Source: Gammaproteobacteria bacterium (GTDB taxonomy: Bacteria > Pseudomonadota > Gammaproteobacteria > PIVX01). Taken from it: a DNA stretch of 64,000 bases. The notes beneath the pieces were generated by a model that was given only the letters and a program-made list of their open reading frames with translations, had not been told where the DNA came from and ran no database searches. Shown here one piece after another: positions 36,985 through 47,309 of the stretch (the stretch's first letter is position 1; every line of letters starts with the position of its first letter). Both the position numbers and the translations under genes were made by a program. Location of the stretch: contig PIVX01000007.1 in NCBI GenBank assembly GCA_003353785.1, positions 27,153 to 91,152 of the forward strand, written 5' to 3'.

Positions 36985-39750
36985 ATGCAAGATTCATTAT
37001 CATCAAAATATTCTCCACAAGAAATAGAAGAAAAATGGTATGCCAAATGGGAGGAAAATAATTACTTTAAACCAAATGGTGTAGGAGATTCTTACTGCAT
37101 AGTAATTCCTCCTCCAAACATTACAGGAAGTTTACACATGGGACATGGATTCCAACATACCATAATGGATGCTCTAATCCGTTATCATCGTATGCGTGGG
37201 TTAAAATCATTATGGCAACCAGGAACAGATCACGCAGGCATTGCAACTCAAATGATAGTTGAAAAAAGACTGCTAGAAAAAGGAATCCATAAAGAAGATC
37301 TAGGTAGAGAAAAATTTATTGATAAAATCTGGGACTGGAAAAACCATTCTGGAAATAACATTTCAAAGCAAATAAGAAGACTAGGAGCATCGCTAGATTG
37401 GTCCAGAGATAAATTTACATTAGATCAGGATATGTCAGATGCTGTACAAAATACTTTTATTCAATTATATCGAGAAAAATTGATATATAGAGGAAAGAGA
37501 CTTGTTAATTGGGATCCTGCTCTTGGTACAGCAATTTCTGATCTAGAAGTAAACAATGAAGAAGTACATGGTAAAATATGGGAAATTAAATATCCTTTCG
37601 TTGATTCAAATGACGGAGTAATTATTGCTACTACTAGACCAGAGACTTTATTTGGAGACGTCGCAATAGCTGTTAATCCTGATGATCAAAGATATCAACA
37701 ATACATTGGGAAAAAGGTTTGCCTACCTCTTACTAATAGACAGCTCCCAATAATAGCAGACAGTCAAGTCGATCAAGAATTTGGTACTGGATGTGTGAAA
37801 ATTACCCCTGCACATGATTTTAATGATTACATTATTGGTAAAAGACATAATCTAGAGCAAATAAATATTTTAACTAAAGAAGCAAAATTAAATTCAATAG
37901 TTCCGAATGAATTTCAAAATCTTGATTGTCAAAGAGCCAGAAAGCTTGTCGTACAGCAATTAGACAACCAAGGGCTAATAACTAAAACTTCAGATCATAT
38001 CCATATGGTACCAAAAGGAGATCGTTCAGGAGTCGTTATAGAGCCATTCCTTACTGAACAATGGTTTGTCAATATTAAACCATTAGCTAAACCAGCTATC
38101 GATGCTGTCAAAACTGAGCAGATAATTTTTATTCCTAAAAACTGGGAAAATACCTATTACCAATGGATGAATAACATTGAAGACTGGTGTATAAGCCGAC
38201 AACTATGGTGGGGACATAGAATTCCTGCCTGGTATGATGAGGCTGGAAACATATATGTAGGTAAGAACCAAGAAGATATTATGTCTCATTACAATCTACC
38301 AGATGACATATCACTTACTCAAGATCCTGACGTTCTCGATACTTGGTTTTCATCAGCTCTATGGCCATTTTCAACATTAGGATGGCCCAATAATACTAAA
38401 GAGCTCAAAGAGTTTTTCCCAACTGACGTATTAGTAACTGGATTTGACATAATTTTCTTCTGGGTTGCCAGAATGATAATGTTCAGCTTGAAATTTACTA
38501 ATACAATACCTTTTAAAAAAATTTATATTACTGGACTAATTCGAGATTCTCACGGACAGAAAATGTCAAAATCTAAAGGTAATATTCTCGATCCTATTGA
38601 TATTATTGACGGTATAGAATTACAAGCTCTATTGGATAAACGCACAAGTAACCTAATGCAACCTGAAATGCAAGCAAGCATAAAAGCTCATACATTGACA
38701 GATTTTCCTAATGGGATCAAAGCTCACGGCACTGACGCTCTAAGATTCAATTTTTGTGCATTAGCATCAACAGGAAGAGATATAAAATTTGACATGGATA
38801 GACTACTTGGCTATCGAAACCTATGTAACAAACTCTGGAACGCAACTAGGTTTGTGCTCTTACAATGTGAAAAAAATGATTATTCTATAGAGCCAGAAGC
38901 TTCTAATTTAAGTGATAGTGATATTTGGATAAATTCTAAATTACAAAAATTAATTAAAAACACTCATCATTACTATGAAGTATTCCGATTCGATTTAATG
39001 GCTCAAGAACTCCACGAATTTATTTGGCAGGATTTCTGTTCATGGTATATTGAAATAGCCAAGCATGATATAGCCAATCAAGATAGCTCTGCTGATAGGA
39101 GATATACCATCCAATATATTTTATTAACTACCTTAGAAAAGATAGTTTGTCTGATGCACCCAATCACCCCATTTATTACCGAAGAAATCTGGCAGAACTT
39201 ATCTGCTAAACTCGGCTTGACTGAAAAATCTATCATGCTCCGCAAATTCCCAATATACCAAGAAAATTTATTGAACGAGGAAAAAGAAAATGAGCTAAAA
39301 TGGTTACAAGGATTTATTGATGGGATCAGAAATATACGTGGAGAAAATAATATTGCTTCAAAGAAAGAAATTGAAATTGTAATAATAATTAATGATCCAG
39401 CAAAAATAACAATAAATAAAGAAAGGCTCAATAAAAATAAATTTCTACTAACTAAACTAGTCAACGTTAAAGCTATAGACTTTAGGAATGACGCCTCTAA
39501 TAGTAAAAATACAGTAACATTCATCTTTGATTATATGGAAGTTCATATATCTCTAGATGGGGTAATAGATATAGAGGCGGAAGAATTGCGAATAAAACAT
39601 AGAAGGAAAAAATTAGAAAAAGAAAAAGAAAAATTATCATATAAACTGAATGAAACAGATTTTAAGAATAAAGCCCCTCAAGATATTGTTGTAAAAGAAC
39701 AGGCTAGACTTACAGATATTGAAAACCAGTTAGAGAAAATAGATATTTAA
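36985..39750 (+). CDS. valS: Valyl-tRNA synthetase
   Basis: ValS charges tRNA-Val and edits threonine. It has 921 residues (951 in E. coli). The class I HIGH motif is HMGH at 51-54 in PPPNITGSLHMGHGF. The editing domain carries TTRPETLFGDVA. The KMSKS motif is in GQKMSKSKGN. The anticodon-binding domain and a C-terminal coiled coil rich in Lys/Glu (about 870-921) complete the protein. It probably shares a transcript with holC. Confidence 0.97.
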   Translation: MQDSLSSKYSPQEIEEKWYAKWEENNYFKPNGVGDSYCIVIPPPNITGSLHMGHGFQHTIMDALIRYHRMRGLKSLWQPGTDHAGIATQMIVEKRLLEKGIHKEDLGREKFIDKIWDWKNHSGNNISKQIRRLGASLDWSRDKFTLDQDMSDAVQNTFIQLYREKLIYRGKRLVNWDPALGTAISDLEVNNEEVHGKIWEIKYPFVDSNDGVIIATTRPETLFGDVAIAVNPDDQRYQQYIGKKVCLPLTNRQLPIIADSQVDQEFGTGCVKITPAHDFNDYIIGKRHNLEQINILTKEAKLNSIVPNEFQNLDCQRARKLVVQQLDNQGLITKTSDHIHMVPKGDRSGVVIEPFLTEQWFVNIKPLAKPAIDAVKTEQIIFIPKNWENTYYQWMNNIEDWCISRQLWWGHRIPAWYDEAGNIYVGKNQEDIMSHYNLPDDISLTQDPDVLDTWFSSALWPFSTLGWPNNTKELKEFFPTDVLVTGFDIIFFWVARMIMFSLKFTNTIPFKKIYITGLIRDSHGQKMSKSKGNILDPIDIIDGIELQALLDKRTSNLMQPEMQASIKAHTLTDFPNGIKAHGTDALRFNFCALASTGRDIKFDMDRLLGYRNLCNKLWNATRFVLLQCEKNDYSIEPEASNLSDSDIWINSKLQKLIKNTHHYYEVFRFDLMAQELHEFIWQDFCSWYIEIAKHDIANQDSSADRRYTIQYILLTTLEKIVCLMHPITPFITEEIWQNLSAKLGLTEKSIMLRKFPIYQENLLNEEKENELKWLQGFIDGIRNIRGENNIASKKEIEIVIIINDPAKITINKERLNKNKFLLTKLVNVKAIDFRNDASNSKNTVTFIFDYMEVHISLDGVIDIEAEELRIKHRRKKLEKEKEKLSYKLNETDFKNKAPQDIVVKEQARLTDIENQLEKIDI

Positions 39751-40325
39751 GCTCCAAAAAATAACCTAGAAACTCCTTAAATTTTTGTTTTCAAGTACAT
39801 CGACAACTTCAAAAAATCTCTAGTGAGAAATAAGCTGAGAATGGCTTGACCTATGAGCGAGCAGTATGGAAAATGTTAATAAAATCAAAGACTGGATTAA
39901 CAAACAAAGTGAACTACTCGTAGCTAAAGCATACCTGCTTCCATGAGCATTATTATCTTCTTAGAGAAAATATTTAGCCACATCTTTTTTTAAGCAACTC
40001 ACAGCCAATAACATCTAAAGACTGCGCCGACGACGATTTACGTTTAGCTCTTACCCATAATCTTGTGACGTTGTCTTCATGTTTATCAAATCTAAATACA
40101 TCGTGTGTTAAATGAATGCTTCCTATATTGCTTCTTTTCTTACTTTTAGGCTTGTCACATTTGCCTCTCATAAAATCACAATAGTTGAATACCAGTTAGA
40201 GGCACTATGCGCATATGACAGGACATTTTGATAACCACGGCGTTAATTCTAGCTCTTTGTATGGAGAATATGTCTGATCAATTGGAACATATAAACCTTA
40301 TATTTTTCGTACCTTACTCGCAGCT
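39751..40325. other. Gene-free stretch with probable gene relics
   Basis: No intact gene. A short plus-strand frame at 39867-39947 (MENVNKIKDWINKQ start, 26 codons) and a minus-strand open stretch at 39974-40171 (MRGKCDKPKSKKRSN start, 65 codons) look like pieces of coding sequence without start signals. Further minus-strand peptide-like bits up to about 40300 read YSPYKELELTPWLSK before stops. I cannot assign them. They are probably dead genes. Confidence 0.35.
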
Positions 40326-40353
40326 TTGTTTCAAGTTTGACATTAACTATAAT
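40326..40353 (+). promoter_or_regulatory. Promoter before the NlpC/P60 gene
   Basis: TTGTTT at 40326-40331 and a perfect TATAAT at 40348-40353 with 16 bases between. An alternative TTGACA at 40337 pairs with TATCGT at 40360. Either would start the message 20-40 bases before the ATG at 40391. Confidence 0.45.
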
Positions 40354-40390
40354 ATGTAATATCGTACAATTGTTATTGTTAGGAGTTAAT

Positions 40391-41776
40391 ATGAAGTTCA
40401 AAAAGCTTTCTCTGATTTCAATTTTATTTTTAATTAATAGTGCAATTTTTGCTATCCTAGATAACTCTTCTAGTAAAATAGCTTTAGATATCGAATTAGA
40501 AAAAGAACAACTAAGAGGCCAGCAAGATATTTTTGCATTTACTAAAACAAAAATACCTTCGCAAGTTCAACGTCAACAACGATGGGTTATTAATTTCAAG
40601 AAAAATTATTTTGCCCCATGGAATGATCCAGAACTACATTTTTCAAAAAAAGGAATATATGAGAAAGAAAATAAATTCATAAAAAAATTTACTAAAACTC
40701 CTGGATGGGGATTTAACAAGCGTCCATATTCAACTGAATGGGCGAAACATCTATCTGAGAATATGCAAATTAATTATCCTTTTAACACGAATAAACCTGC
40801 TATTACTCTTAGAAATATAGACTTAAGAATTCTGCCTACTAACCATCCATCATTTACTAATTGGACAGATCCTGGCCAAGGCCCTCCCTTTGATGATTTA
40901 CAGGAGTCGCACTTACATATCAATTCACCTATATATGTATTACATACATCAAAAGATAAAATATGGAGCCTAGTTATAACTTCCGAAAAAACATATGGAT
41001 GGGTAAAGAACAATGATATTGCATTTGTCGATCAGAGTTTTATACAAGATTGGCAAAATAATAATTTTATCACTAGTAAAAAAGAACCCGTTCCTATTCT
41101 TCATAATAATGTTTATCAAGGCCACTTAAAAATAGGCTCTATACTCCCTATACTTAAAGAGGAGCAGAATAACTATACTGTCAAATTTGCTTCCAGAAGT
41201 GCAAATGGACGTGCGGCCATTAAAACTACAAATATTACAAAAGATCATATAAAAAAATGGCCTATTTCTGCAAATGCAAAATCGGTAGCAGAAATTTCTA
41301 ATGAACTAAATGGTCACCCATATGGCTGGGGGGGGCTTTTAGGGGAACGTGATTGCTCTGCTCTTGTTAAAGATATATTTACAGCATTTGGTTATTGGCT
41401 GCCAAGAAATTCTTCTGATATACATGCTTATGTTAAAAACAATATCCCTATTGGACATCTTAATGCACAAGAAAAAGAGGAGAAGATTATAAACTCTGCA
41501 ACACCGTTCTTTAGTTTATTATGGTTCAAAGGACATATCATGCTTTATCTTGGACATGATAATAAAGAAACATATTCTTTTCATGCTATCTGGGGCTTAC
41601 GCACACAAACAACGGCAAACGATAAAGATGGAAGAAGTATATTTGGTAGAGCACTTGTACAGAAAAATAGTATCGGTGAGAATCTCGTACAGAAAAATAG
41701 TATTGGCAAAAATAATGATATCTGGGTAAAGCAAACTTTTTTAGATAGAATTACAACTATTATACCAATAAATTAA
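40391..41776 (+). CDS. Secreted NlpC/P60 (C40) peptidoglycan hydrolase with SH3b domains
   Basis: Start at 40391 (MKFKKLSLISILFLINSAIF) is favoured by AGGAG ten bases upstream and gives a proper signal peptide; an ATG-equivalent 18 codons upstream would not. The N-terminal stabilising domain spans about 50-130. Two bacterial SH3 domains follow (about 140-285: ITLRNIDLRILPTNHPSF, SEKTYGWVKNNDIAFVD). The NlpC/P60 catalytic domain has Cys322 in GERDCSALV, His382 in FKGHIMLYLG, and His398 in SFHAIWG. It should cleave D-glutamyl-diamino-acid bonds in muropeptides. The C-terminus holds a 30-nt exact-length duplication (LVQKNSIGEN/LVQKNSIGKN). Eight G just before the catalytic Cys could slip. Confidence 0.9.
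   Translation: MKFKKLSLISILFLINSAIFAILDNSSSKIALDIELEKEQLRGQQDIFAFTKTKIPSQVQRQQRWVINFKKNYFAPWNDPELHFSKKGIYEKENKFIKKFTKTPGWGFNKRPYSTEWAKHLSENMQINYPFNTNKPAITLRNIDLRILPTNHPSFTNWTDPGQGPPFDDLQESHLHINSPIYVLHTSKDKIWSLVITSEKTYGWVKNNDIAFVDQSFIQDWQNNNFITSKKEPVPILHNNVYQGHLKIGSILPILKEEQNNYTVKFASRSANGRAAIKTTNITKDHIKKWPISANAKSVAEISNELNGHPYGWGGLLGERDCSALVKDIFTAFGYWLPRNSSDIHAYVKNNIPIGHLNAQEKEEKIINSATPFFSLLWFKGHIMLYLGHDNKETYSFHAIWGLRTQTTANDKDGRSIFGRALVQKNSIGENLVQKNSIGKNNDIWVKQTFLDRITTIIPIN
41338..41345 (+). repeat. Poly-G tract (8) inside the NlpC/P60 gene
   Basis: Eight G encode Trp-Gly-Gly, seven codons before the catalytic Cys. Loss or gain of one G would remove the catalytic domain. Confidence 0.9.
41654..41713 (+). 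repeat. 30-nt tandem duplication in the NlpC/P60 gene
   Basis: Two adjacent 30-nt units (41654-41683 and 41684-41713) encode LVQKNSIGEN and LVQKNSIGKN. They differ at a few bases, so the duplication is not brand new. Confidence 0.85.
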
Positions 41777-42059
41777 TACATTAATTTATTTGATAATCAG
41801 AGAAATCTACATGAGCCTGATTTCTGCTCTAGAAAGGATCTGCCATCAGATAATCAAAATATAAAATTTGTGAAGTGGTAACACCTGCCCTACTGCAAAA
41901 CAGCAGGTTAACAAGATACACTAATGTTAAACTACTATCTGTGAAAATATCCTAGTTTTGAGAAAGTTTCAATAATAAAATTAAAGTTCTATTTTAGCAT
42001 GGAAATATCTTTATGTTATTATAAAAAAAATTGGGCAAGCAAATTTAATAGATAATACC

Positions 42060-42953
42060 ATGACTTCTGGAAATATCACCCTATACAAAAAACTATTAAA
42101 TCTTCATGAAGACACAGAATTCGTCCATATTACTCATGAAGATGCAATAGTTGCAACTGTATATAAAATTATACAACCTCCAAATTTGCAATATGTCTTA
42201 AAGATAAGTGAAAGTCCATACGATTATTGGCGTGAAAAATATTTTCTGCAGTATTTCTCTAAAATATTACCAGTGCCAAATATAATTAAAACTATTCAAC
42301 CAAAAAATGATATCCATGGCGCTATTTTAATGGAATATTTGCCTGGGGATTTATTAAAAATAGATGAACTTTCAAATCAATCAGCTTATAAAATAGGAGC
42401 CATACTTGCCCAAATTCATACTAACAATACAGAAGGGTTTGGTGATTTAACTAAACCAGATCAACTAACACAAGATCCACGAGTTTATTTTTCTAAAAAA
42501 TTTAATGAAAATATTAATGAATGTAAAGATCATTTACCAACCTCACTAATTAAAAAATGCCGTGCCTATCACCAATCAACATTGGATTTATTAACCTCTA
42601 CAGACGGCCCTTGCATTATCCACCGTGATTTTAGACCCGGTAACATCATATATTTTAATGGTAGCTTACAAGGTATTATCGATTGGGCTTCAGCAAGAGC
42701 AAGTTTTGCTGAAGATGATTTTTGTCCTATGGAACATGGTGAATGGTTGAAATTTAACCCTTATAAAAAATCATTTTTAGCCGGATATGCTAGTGTTCGT
42801 CAAGTCCCTCACTATAAAGAAGTGATGCCACTATTACGTTTAAATAGAGCACTTGCTATTATTGGTTTCACAGTGCAAAACAGTACCTGGAATGGTGCTA
42901 ACACAAAACTATATCAATTTAATTATAAATTTTTGAACAATCTCTTTTGCTAA
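42060..42953 (+). CDS. Aminoglycoside-phosphotransferase-like small-molecule kinase
   Basis: The 297-residue protein has the APH fold of kinases. Its elements are the nucleotide-binding lysine region YVLKIS, the Brenner motif IIHRDFRPGNIIY (His-x-Asp with downstream Asn), and the metal-binding IIDWASA. The family phosphorylates antibiotics, choline, homoserine, fructosamine or methylthioribose, and the specific substrate cannot be read. It stands alone, with a PAP2 phosphatase gene converging from the right. No resistance role should be assumed. Confidence 0.82.
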   Translation: MTSGNITLYKKLLNLHEDTEFVHITHEDAIVATVYKIIQPPNLQYVLKISESPYDYWREKYFLQYFSKILPVPNIIKTIQPKNDIHGAILMEYLPGDLLKIDELSNQSAYKIGAILAQIHTNNTEGFGDLTKPDQLTQDPRVYFSKKFNENINECKDHLPTSLIKKCRAYHQSTLDLLTSTDGPCIIHRDFRPGNIIYFNGSLQGIIDWASARASFAEDDFCPMEHGEWLKFNPYKKSFLAGYASVRQVPHYKEVMPLLRLNRALAIIGFTVQNSTWNGANTKLYQFNYKFLNNLFC

Positions 42954-43150
42954 AGACAATAGCAACATATTCTAATATTTTTATGCAAGAAGGAAATTCA
43001 AAATCATACTTATCAACGCTAGACATACAGGTTATTATTACAACTATCTAAGAGGTACTATAGATTCATTTTTCTATGATCTTTATAAATATAGATTAGA
43101 TTATTAATGACTTATTTTATTATTAAAACATCTTTAGTTAAAAATAATCT

Positions 43151-43723
43151 TTATATAGCGTACTTAACGCCAACAGAAGCCCCACCATTATTAGTAGGAG
43201 AAACACTAACATTCATATTTTTATATGGTTTAACAGTAAAATAACTAGTAGCAATAGCAATAGCTGCACCAGTAATAACATCGATATATCTATGTCTTTT
43301 GGCATATACTCTTGAGTGCGCTACAAAACCAGCAGCAAGATAAGCAGGAGCAGCCCATTTAAACCCATATCGCATGTGTAAATATCCAGCTCCAACAAAG
43401 GCATCACCAGAATGTCCAGAAGGAAAACTTAATTTTCCACCATCTGGTCTAGTTACATTAAAAGTACGTTTTAGAGCTTCAATACCTATATTAGTTACTA
43501 CATAATCAAGATATAGCAATCCAATTCCTTCATAATCAGACTTTAAAAGACTAATTCCACCAGCAATTGCAGGTATATAAAACCGACCAATATCACCATA
43601 TGTTCTATAGTTAGAATCATTACCAGCATGAGAAAACTGAATAGAAAAAATTAGTAAAAAACAGACGATTGCTTTTTTAGCTACTGGTATAATAAATTTA
43701 TGTAATTGTTTAGTATTGATCAT
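43151..43723 (-). CDS. PAP2-family lipid phosphatase
   Basis: The 190-residue protein has a signal or first membrane segment (about 12-33). The complete PAP2 active site is present: Lys85 and Arg92-Pro93 in KRTFNVTRP, PSGH at 101-104, and Ser137-Arg138, His144 and Asp148 in SRVYAKRHRYIDV. Members remove phosphate from undecaprenyl pyrophosphate, phosphatidic acid or lipid A. The rather hydrophilic first half with YRTYGDIGRFYIPA resembles LpxE/LpxF-like and outer-membrane PAP2 proteins. Lipid A dephosphorylation is possible but not shown. Confidence 0.85.
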   Translation of the reverse strand: MINTKQLHKFIIPVAKKAIVCFLLIFSIQFSHAGNDSNYRTYGDIGRFYIPAIAGGISLLKSDYEGIGLLYLDYVVTNIGIEALKRTFNVTRPDGGKLSFPSGHSGDAFVGAGYLHMRYGFKWAAPAYLAAGFVAHSRVYAKRHRYIDVITGAAIAIATSYFTVKPYKNMNVSVSPTNNGGASVGVKYAI

Positions 43724-44493
43724 ATATGGCAGAGTTCCTGATTGATTATTGACTATATGCTCAATATAATACCATTTTATCCAATAAATGTCAAATCTTT
43801 TTATATTTTTACCTGTTTGCTCATTTTTAATCTTTATGTTCTAAATTAGCTGGCTTATTTACTTAGCAGTTACCAATGATACATAATTCGATTACTGGCA
43901 TAAGAAACCTAGCAGTTCTCGCTGTGTCTATAACTCTTTGATTATAAAAATATTTTTTTAGAAAATTTTGTAAAGAAAGCTAATGGTTTTATTCTTAACT
44001 CTCCATCACTTTAAACATGGATAAATACCAGAATAAGAACCATTGTAGTGTCATGGCTCAATTTAAGAAAATTATTGAATTCGCTAAACAAGAGTTACAC
44101 CCATGTATGGAATATCACTTATTATATGAAAAAGCTTGGTTGGGAGCCATACCCCGCTAAATAAAATACAAACAATAAGTAAATAATTTAGGCAGCATTT
44201 CCTAACTATATAGTCTTTGCTCTATCCGGTTAATTCATGAAACTAGGCAGAACCGTCCATTGTAAATTCATCTTGTTAAGAATTCTACAACCGATCAGAA
44301 CTTCTCTTTTTGGTTATAAAAATCGATAGAAGGTAATTTGTTACCTAAGATTTTCTTATATCTTTGGATAACTATACTGTTATGTCTCCTCGTCTTTTTG
44401 GAGCTTTATTATAACTTAAGCAATGAACTGTGTTGCCTGATTTTTTTTGAAAAATATTTTAAATATGTTAAAAATTAGTACGCTATATAATAT
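43724..44493. other. Gene-free 770 bp
   Basis: No gene, RNA or obvious transposon end. A plus-strand frame near 44054-44160 (MAQFKKIIEFAKQELH start, about 35 codons) is peptide-like but short and has no ribosome-binding site. It could be a remnant. Confidence 0.3.
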
Positions 44494-45801
44494 TTAGATA
44501 CTAATTTCTTTTCTCAATCTATATATACCAAATACATTAATCAACAACAAACATGCACCAGCGATAGACATAACCAGTAAAACATAATTTGGTTCAACAA
44601 ATGAAAAAATGGTAAATACAGTTATTGCAAAACAATAATAAAATATCTGCCCTTTAGTTGGAAACAAAAACTTTGCGCATTTTAAGCCAACAAAGAAGAA
44701 AGAAACCAAAGTTGTATAACCAAGAAGATAGATAAAAAGTGGCATAAAGATTTCCATCATTGGGAAATGCTGTCCTAAAACTGTCTGGATCAACATAGAT
44801 GCTGGAATATTCTGATGCCAAATATCAGTTACTACTAATAATAAAGTACTTAATGTACATATTAAAAATGTATCTAGGAAAATCCCAAAAATGGCTAACC
44901 TTGCTTGTTTTGCTGGTTCAATTTCACAACTTTCTGCATGAATTATTGGGGCAAATCCAGTACCTATGTCACCACTATAAGCTGCTCTTGCTACACCTTG
45001 GGACATTGACAATAGCACAGAACTTCCGAGAAATCCTCCAACAGCTGCATGCCCACTAAAAGCTGATACAAATATTACATGAAGCGTTGATAGTATTTTA
45101 TCTCCATGCATAAATAATACTGTAAGTGCCATTAAAGTATAAAGCACAAGAAAAAATGGTATCAGAGTACTACATATTTTCCCAACACGATCCACTCCCC
45201 CAATACTCGTATATATTATTAAACTGAGAGTTATAAAAATTACCATATACTTACTAAATCCCCAGTTTATACTGATGGTATTTGTTATCACATTAAAAAT
45301 ATAAATTTCTGCTCCATAAATTACCATTAAAAAAGCAAATAAATTGGGGATATAACGTGACTTAAATATTTTTTGCAAATAAAACATAGGCCCTCCATCA
45401 AAACCACCTAGTTTATTAGCAATACGAAATTTAATGCCTAGATAAACTTCCGAATATTTTATTAGCATTCCAAAAAAAGCTGCTATCCACATCCAGAATA
45501 TAGCACCAGGCCCACCAATTTGGACAGCTGTACAAACAGCTATGATATTACCAACACCGATACACCCACCAAGTGAAGTAAAAAAAGCACGTAAAGGTGT
45601 TATTCCTCGTATGTTGTAGTTGTCTTTTTTAAAACAAGTAAATTCTGCAAAAGTCTTTAAAATAAGTTTAAATTTTAAGAATTGAGCGAATCTAAATAAG
45701 ATAGTAAAGTAGAGCCCTAAAATAATTACAATTGGAACACATATATATCCCCAAAGTATGTCATCTATAAAATTTAAATATGAGAATATTGTATCGATCA
45801 T
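44494..45801 (-). CDS. AGCS-family amino acid:Na+ symporter
   Basis: The 435-residue protein has about eleven membrane segments. The signatures of the alanine/glycine:cation symporter family are present: SLGGCIGVGNIIAVCTAVQI near 70-90, GGPGAIFWMWIAAFFGM, and GGPMFYLQK. These carriers import alanine or glycine with sodium or protons. A family feature is the periplasmic-face N-terminal segment FNFIDDILWGYI. It is a single gene. With the SSS symporter and the MFS proteins it suggests heavy dependence on imported amino acids. Confidence 0.9.
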   Translation of the reverse strand: MIDTIFSYLNFIDDILWGYICVPIVIILGLYFTILFRFAQFLKFKLILKTFAEFTCFKKDNYNIRGITPLRAFFTSLGGCIGVGNIIAVCTAVQIGGPGAIFWMWIAAFFGMLIKYSEVYLGIKFRIANKLGGFDGGPMFYLQKIFKSRYIPNLFAFLMVIYGAEIYIFNVITNTISINWGFSKYMVIFITLSLIIYTSIGGVDRVGKICSTLIPFFLVLYTLMALTVLFMHGDKILSTLHVIFVSAFSGHAAVGGFLGSSVLLSMSQGVARAAYSGDIGTGFAPIIHAESCEIEPAKQARLAIFGIFLDTFLICTLSTLLLVVTDIWHQNIPASMLIQTVLGQHFPMMEIFMPLFIYLLGYTTLVSFFFVGLKCAKFLFPTKGQIFYYCFAITVFTIFSFVEPNYVLLVMSIAGACLLLINVFGIYRLRKEISI

Positions 45802-46251
45802 AATAGCCCTTCCAATAGTTTAATATACGTATAGTATTCAAAAAAATCGAAAAGGATTCGAAGATTTTTGAAGCGCTCCACGTTAAAACATGACAGCTCA
45901 TTATAGAATTTCATTCTATATAGCCAACTAATCTAAACACTGTATTCAGATTAATTTCGGCGTTTTCTCCCTCGCTAATTATCATCAGACTACAGTGTCT
46001 TCAAATTAACTACCTAAAAAACGCACCTCTTCAATATCTAAATTATATCATCTATATAATACCTGTCAACTCTAAACATTCTCTATTCGTAATAAAAATT
46101 TAATGAAAAAGTTAGGAACTCTCTATACTTCAACGATAAATAGAATAAGTAAGTAACATTCTATCAATTATTTACTAGCCTTTTCGTAATCTTCATACCA
46201 ATTTGAAATTCTATATATTATTTCCTGGTATTTTATTTTATAATCAACTTG
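45802..46251. other. Gene-free 450 bp
   Basis: No gene found. On the minus strand bases around 45900-46000 read like a coding fragment (SEGENAEINLNTVFRLVGYI) between stops, probably a dead gene. No repeat end was recognised. Confidence 0.3.
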
Positions 46252-46920
46252 ATGCTAAAATATAGAAATATTAATATCAAATCATACTCAAAACCTCTCA
46301 TCATCTTTGATTTTGATGGAGTATTATGTGATTCGCAGCTATTGTTTATTCAGACTTTCAATGATTTCTCCGAAAAATATAAATATAACAAAATTAAACA
46401 ACAAGATATTGAATCCTCTAAAAATATGTCTGCCCAAGAACTCATTAAGTATCTTGGTATAGACAGTAAACTAAAGCTTTATAGAATAGTCAGAAAAATT
46501 AAGAAGAAGATGCTTATTAGAGTCAATGAGCTTAAATACTTTAATGAAATTGACAACTTATTAATAAGTTTAAATAATAGTCACTTTAATTTAGGTGTGC
46601 TCACTGCTAATTCTAAATATACAGTACAACAATTCTTAAAGATAAATAATTTAGAATATTTCGATTTTATTATCGGAACTACTGGTTTATTTAATAAAAA
46701 AATTTATATTAAAAAAATCCAAAAACATACAAAGATTGACCCAAAAAATATTTTTTATATTGGAGATGAAGTTTCAGATATACGAGCAAGTACAGAAGCT
46801 AACATAAATTCTATAGCAGTAACCTGGGGGTTTAACTCTAAAGAAATACTATTAGAGGAAAAACCAAATTTCATAGCAAATACAGTTCAAGAATTAAAAG
46901 ATATTATCTGGTCTGTCTAA
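46252..46920 (+). CDS. HAD-superfamily hydrolase (phosphoglycolate-phosphatase-like)
   Basis: The 222-residue protein has all HAD motifs: IIFDFDGVLCDS with Asp20 and Asp22 (nucleophile and acid), LGVLTANSK (motif II Thr), the lysine of motif III in FNKKIYIKKI, and YIGDEVSDIRAS for the metal. The helical cap between motifs I and II is of the C1 Gph/PGMB type. Gph-type enzymes remove phosphate from 2-phosphoglycolate; others act on sugar phosphates. A TTG immediately before the ATG could also start it. It is a single gene after a long gene-free stretch. Confidence 0.85.
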   Translation: MLKYRNINIKSYSKPLIIFDFDGVLCDSQLLFIQTFNDFSEKYKYNKIKQQDIESSKNMSAQELIKYLGIDSKLKLYRIVRKIKKKMLIRVNELKYFNEIDNLLISLNNSHFNLGVLTANSKYTVQQFLKINNLEYFDFIIGTTGLFNKKIYIKKIQKHTKIDPKNIFYIGDEVSDIRASTEANINSIAVTWGFNSKEILLEEKPNFIANTVQELKDIIWSV

Positions 46921-47020
46921 CAATCTCATTCTGAACTGCTAGAGACCAATAGTTGTTCTGAAATTCTTAAATATTTATAATAACCATGATGAATTTACTA
47001 TAAGTTAGAAAAATAGGCAT

Positions 47021-47296
47021 ATGAACAAATATTTCTTATATATTTTAGAGTGCTCTAACGGTAGCTTTTATACAGGCTATACAACAAATATAAAAAAAAG
47101 ATATGCAGAACATACCAAGGGCACTAAAAAATGCAAATATACGCGTAGTTTCCCTCCTAAAAATATAGCCGCTTCTTGGCCAATTGGTAATGACTTATCT
47201 TTAACCTTAAGTCTAGAGAAAAAAATTAAAAAACTCACCAAGCAACAAAAGATTGCTTTAATTAAACATCCCGATACTTTACATACTCTAGCATAG
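47021..47296 (+). CDS. GIY-YIG nuclease superfamily protein (UPF0213/YhbQ)
   Basis: The 91-residue protein is a single GIY-YIG domain. It opens LYILECSNGSFYTGYTTN, has the conserved Arg in IKKRYAEH, then GTKKCKYTRSFPP, and ends with the helix SLEKKIKKLTKQQKIALI. YhbQ-type proteins are stand-alone nucleases with a proposed role in DNA processing. It lies 13 bp before the convergent NUDIX gene. Confidence 0.93.
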   Translation: MNKYFLYILECSNGSFYTGYTTNIKKRYAEHTKGTKKCKYTRSFPPKNIAASWPIGNDLSLTLSLEKKIKKLTKQQKIALIKHPDTLHTLA

Positions 47297-47309
47297 TACT
47301 AAATAGTTA

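Noticed and set aside
42060..42953. Antibiotic resistance gene
   Set aside because: The APH fold alone does not imply aminoglycoside modification; most members of this broad family act on metabolites, and no resistance context is present.
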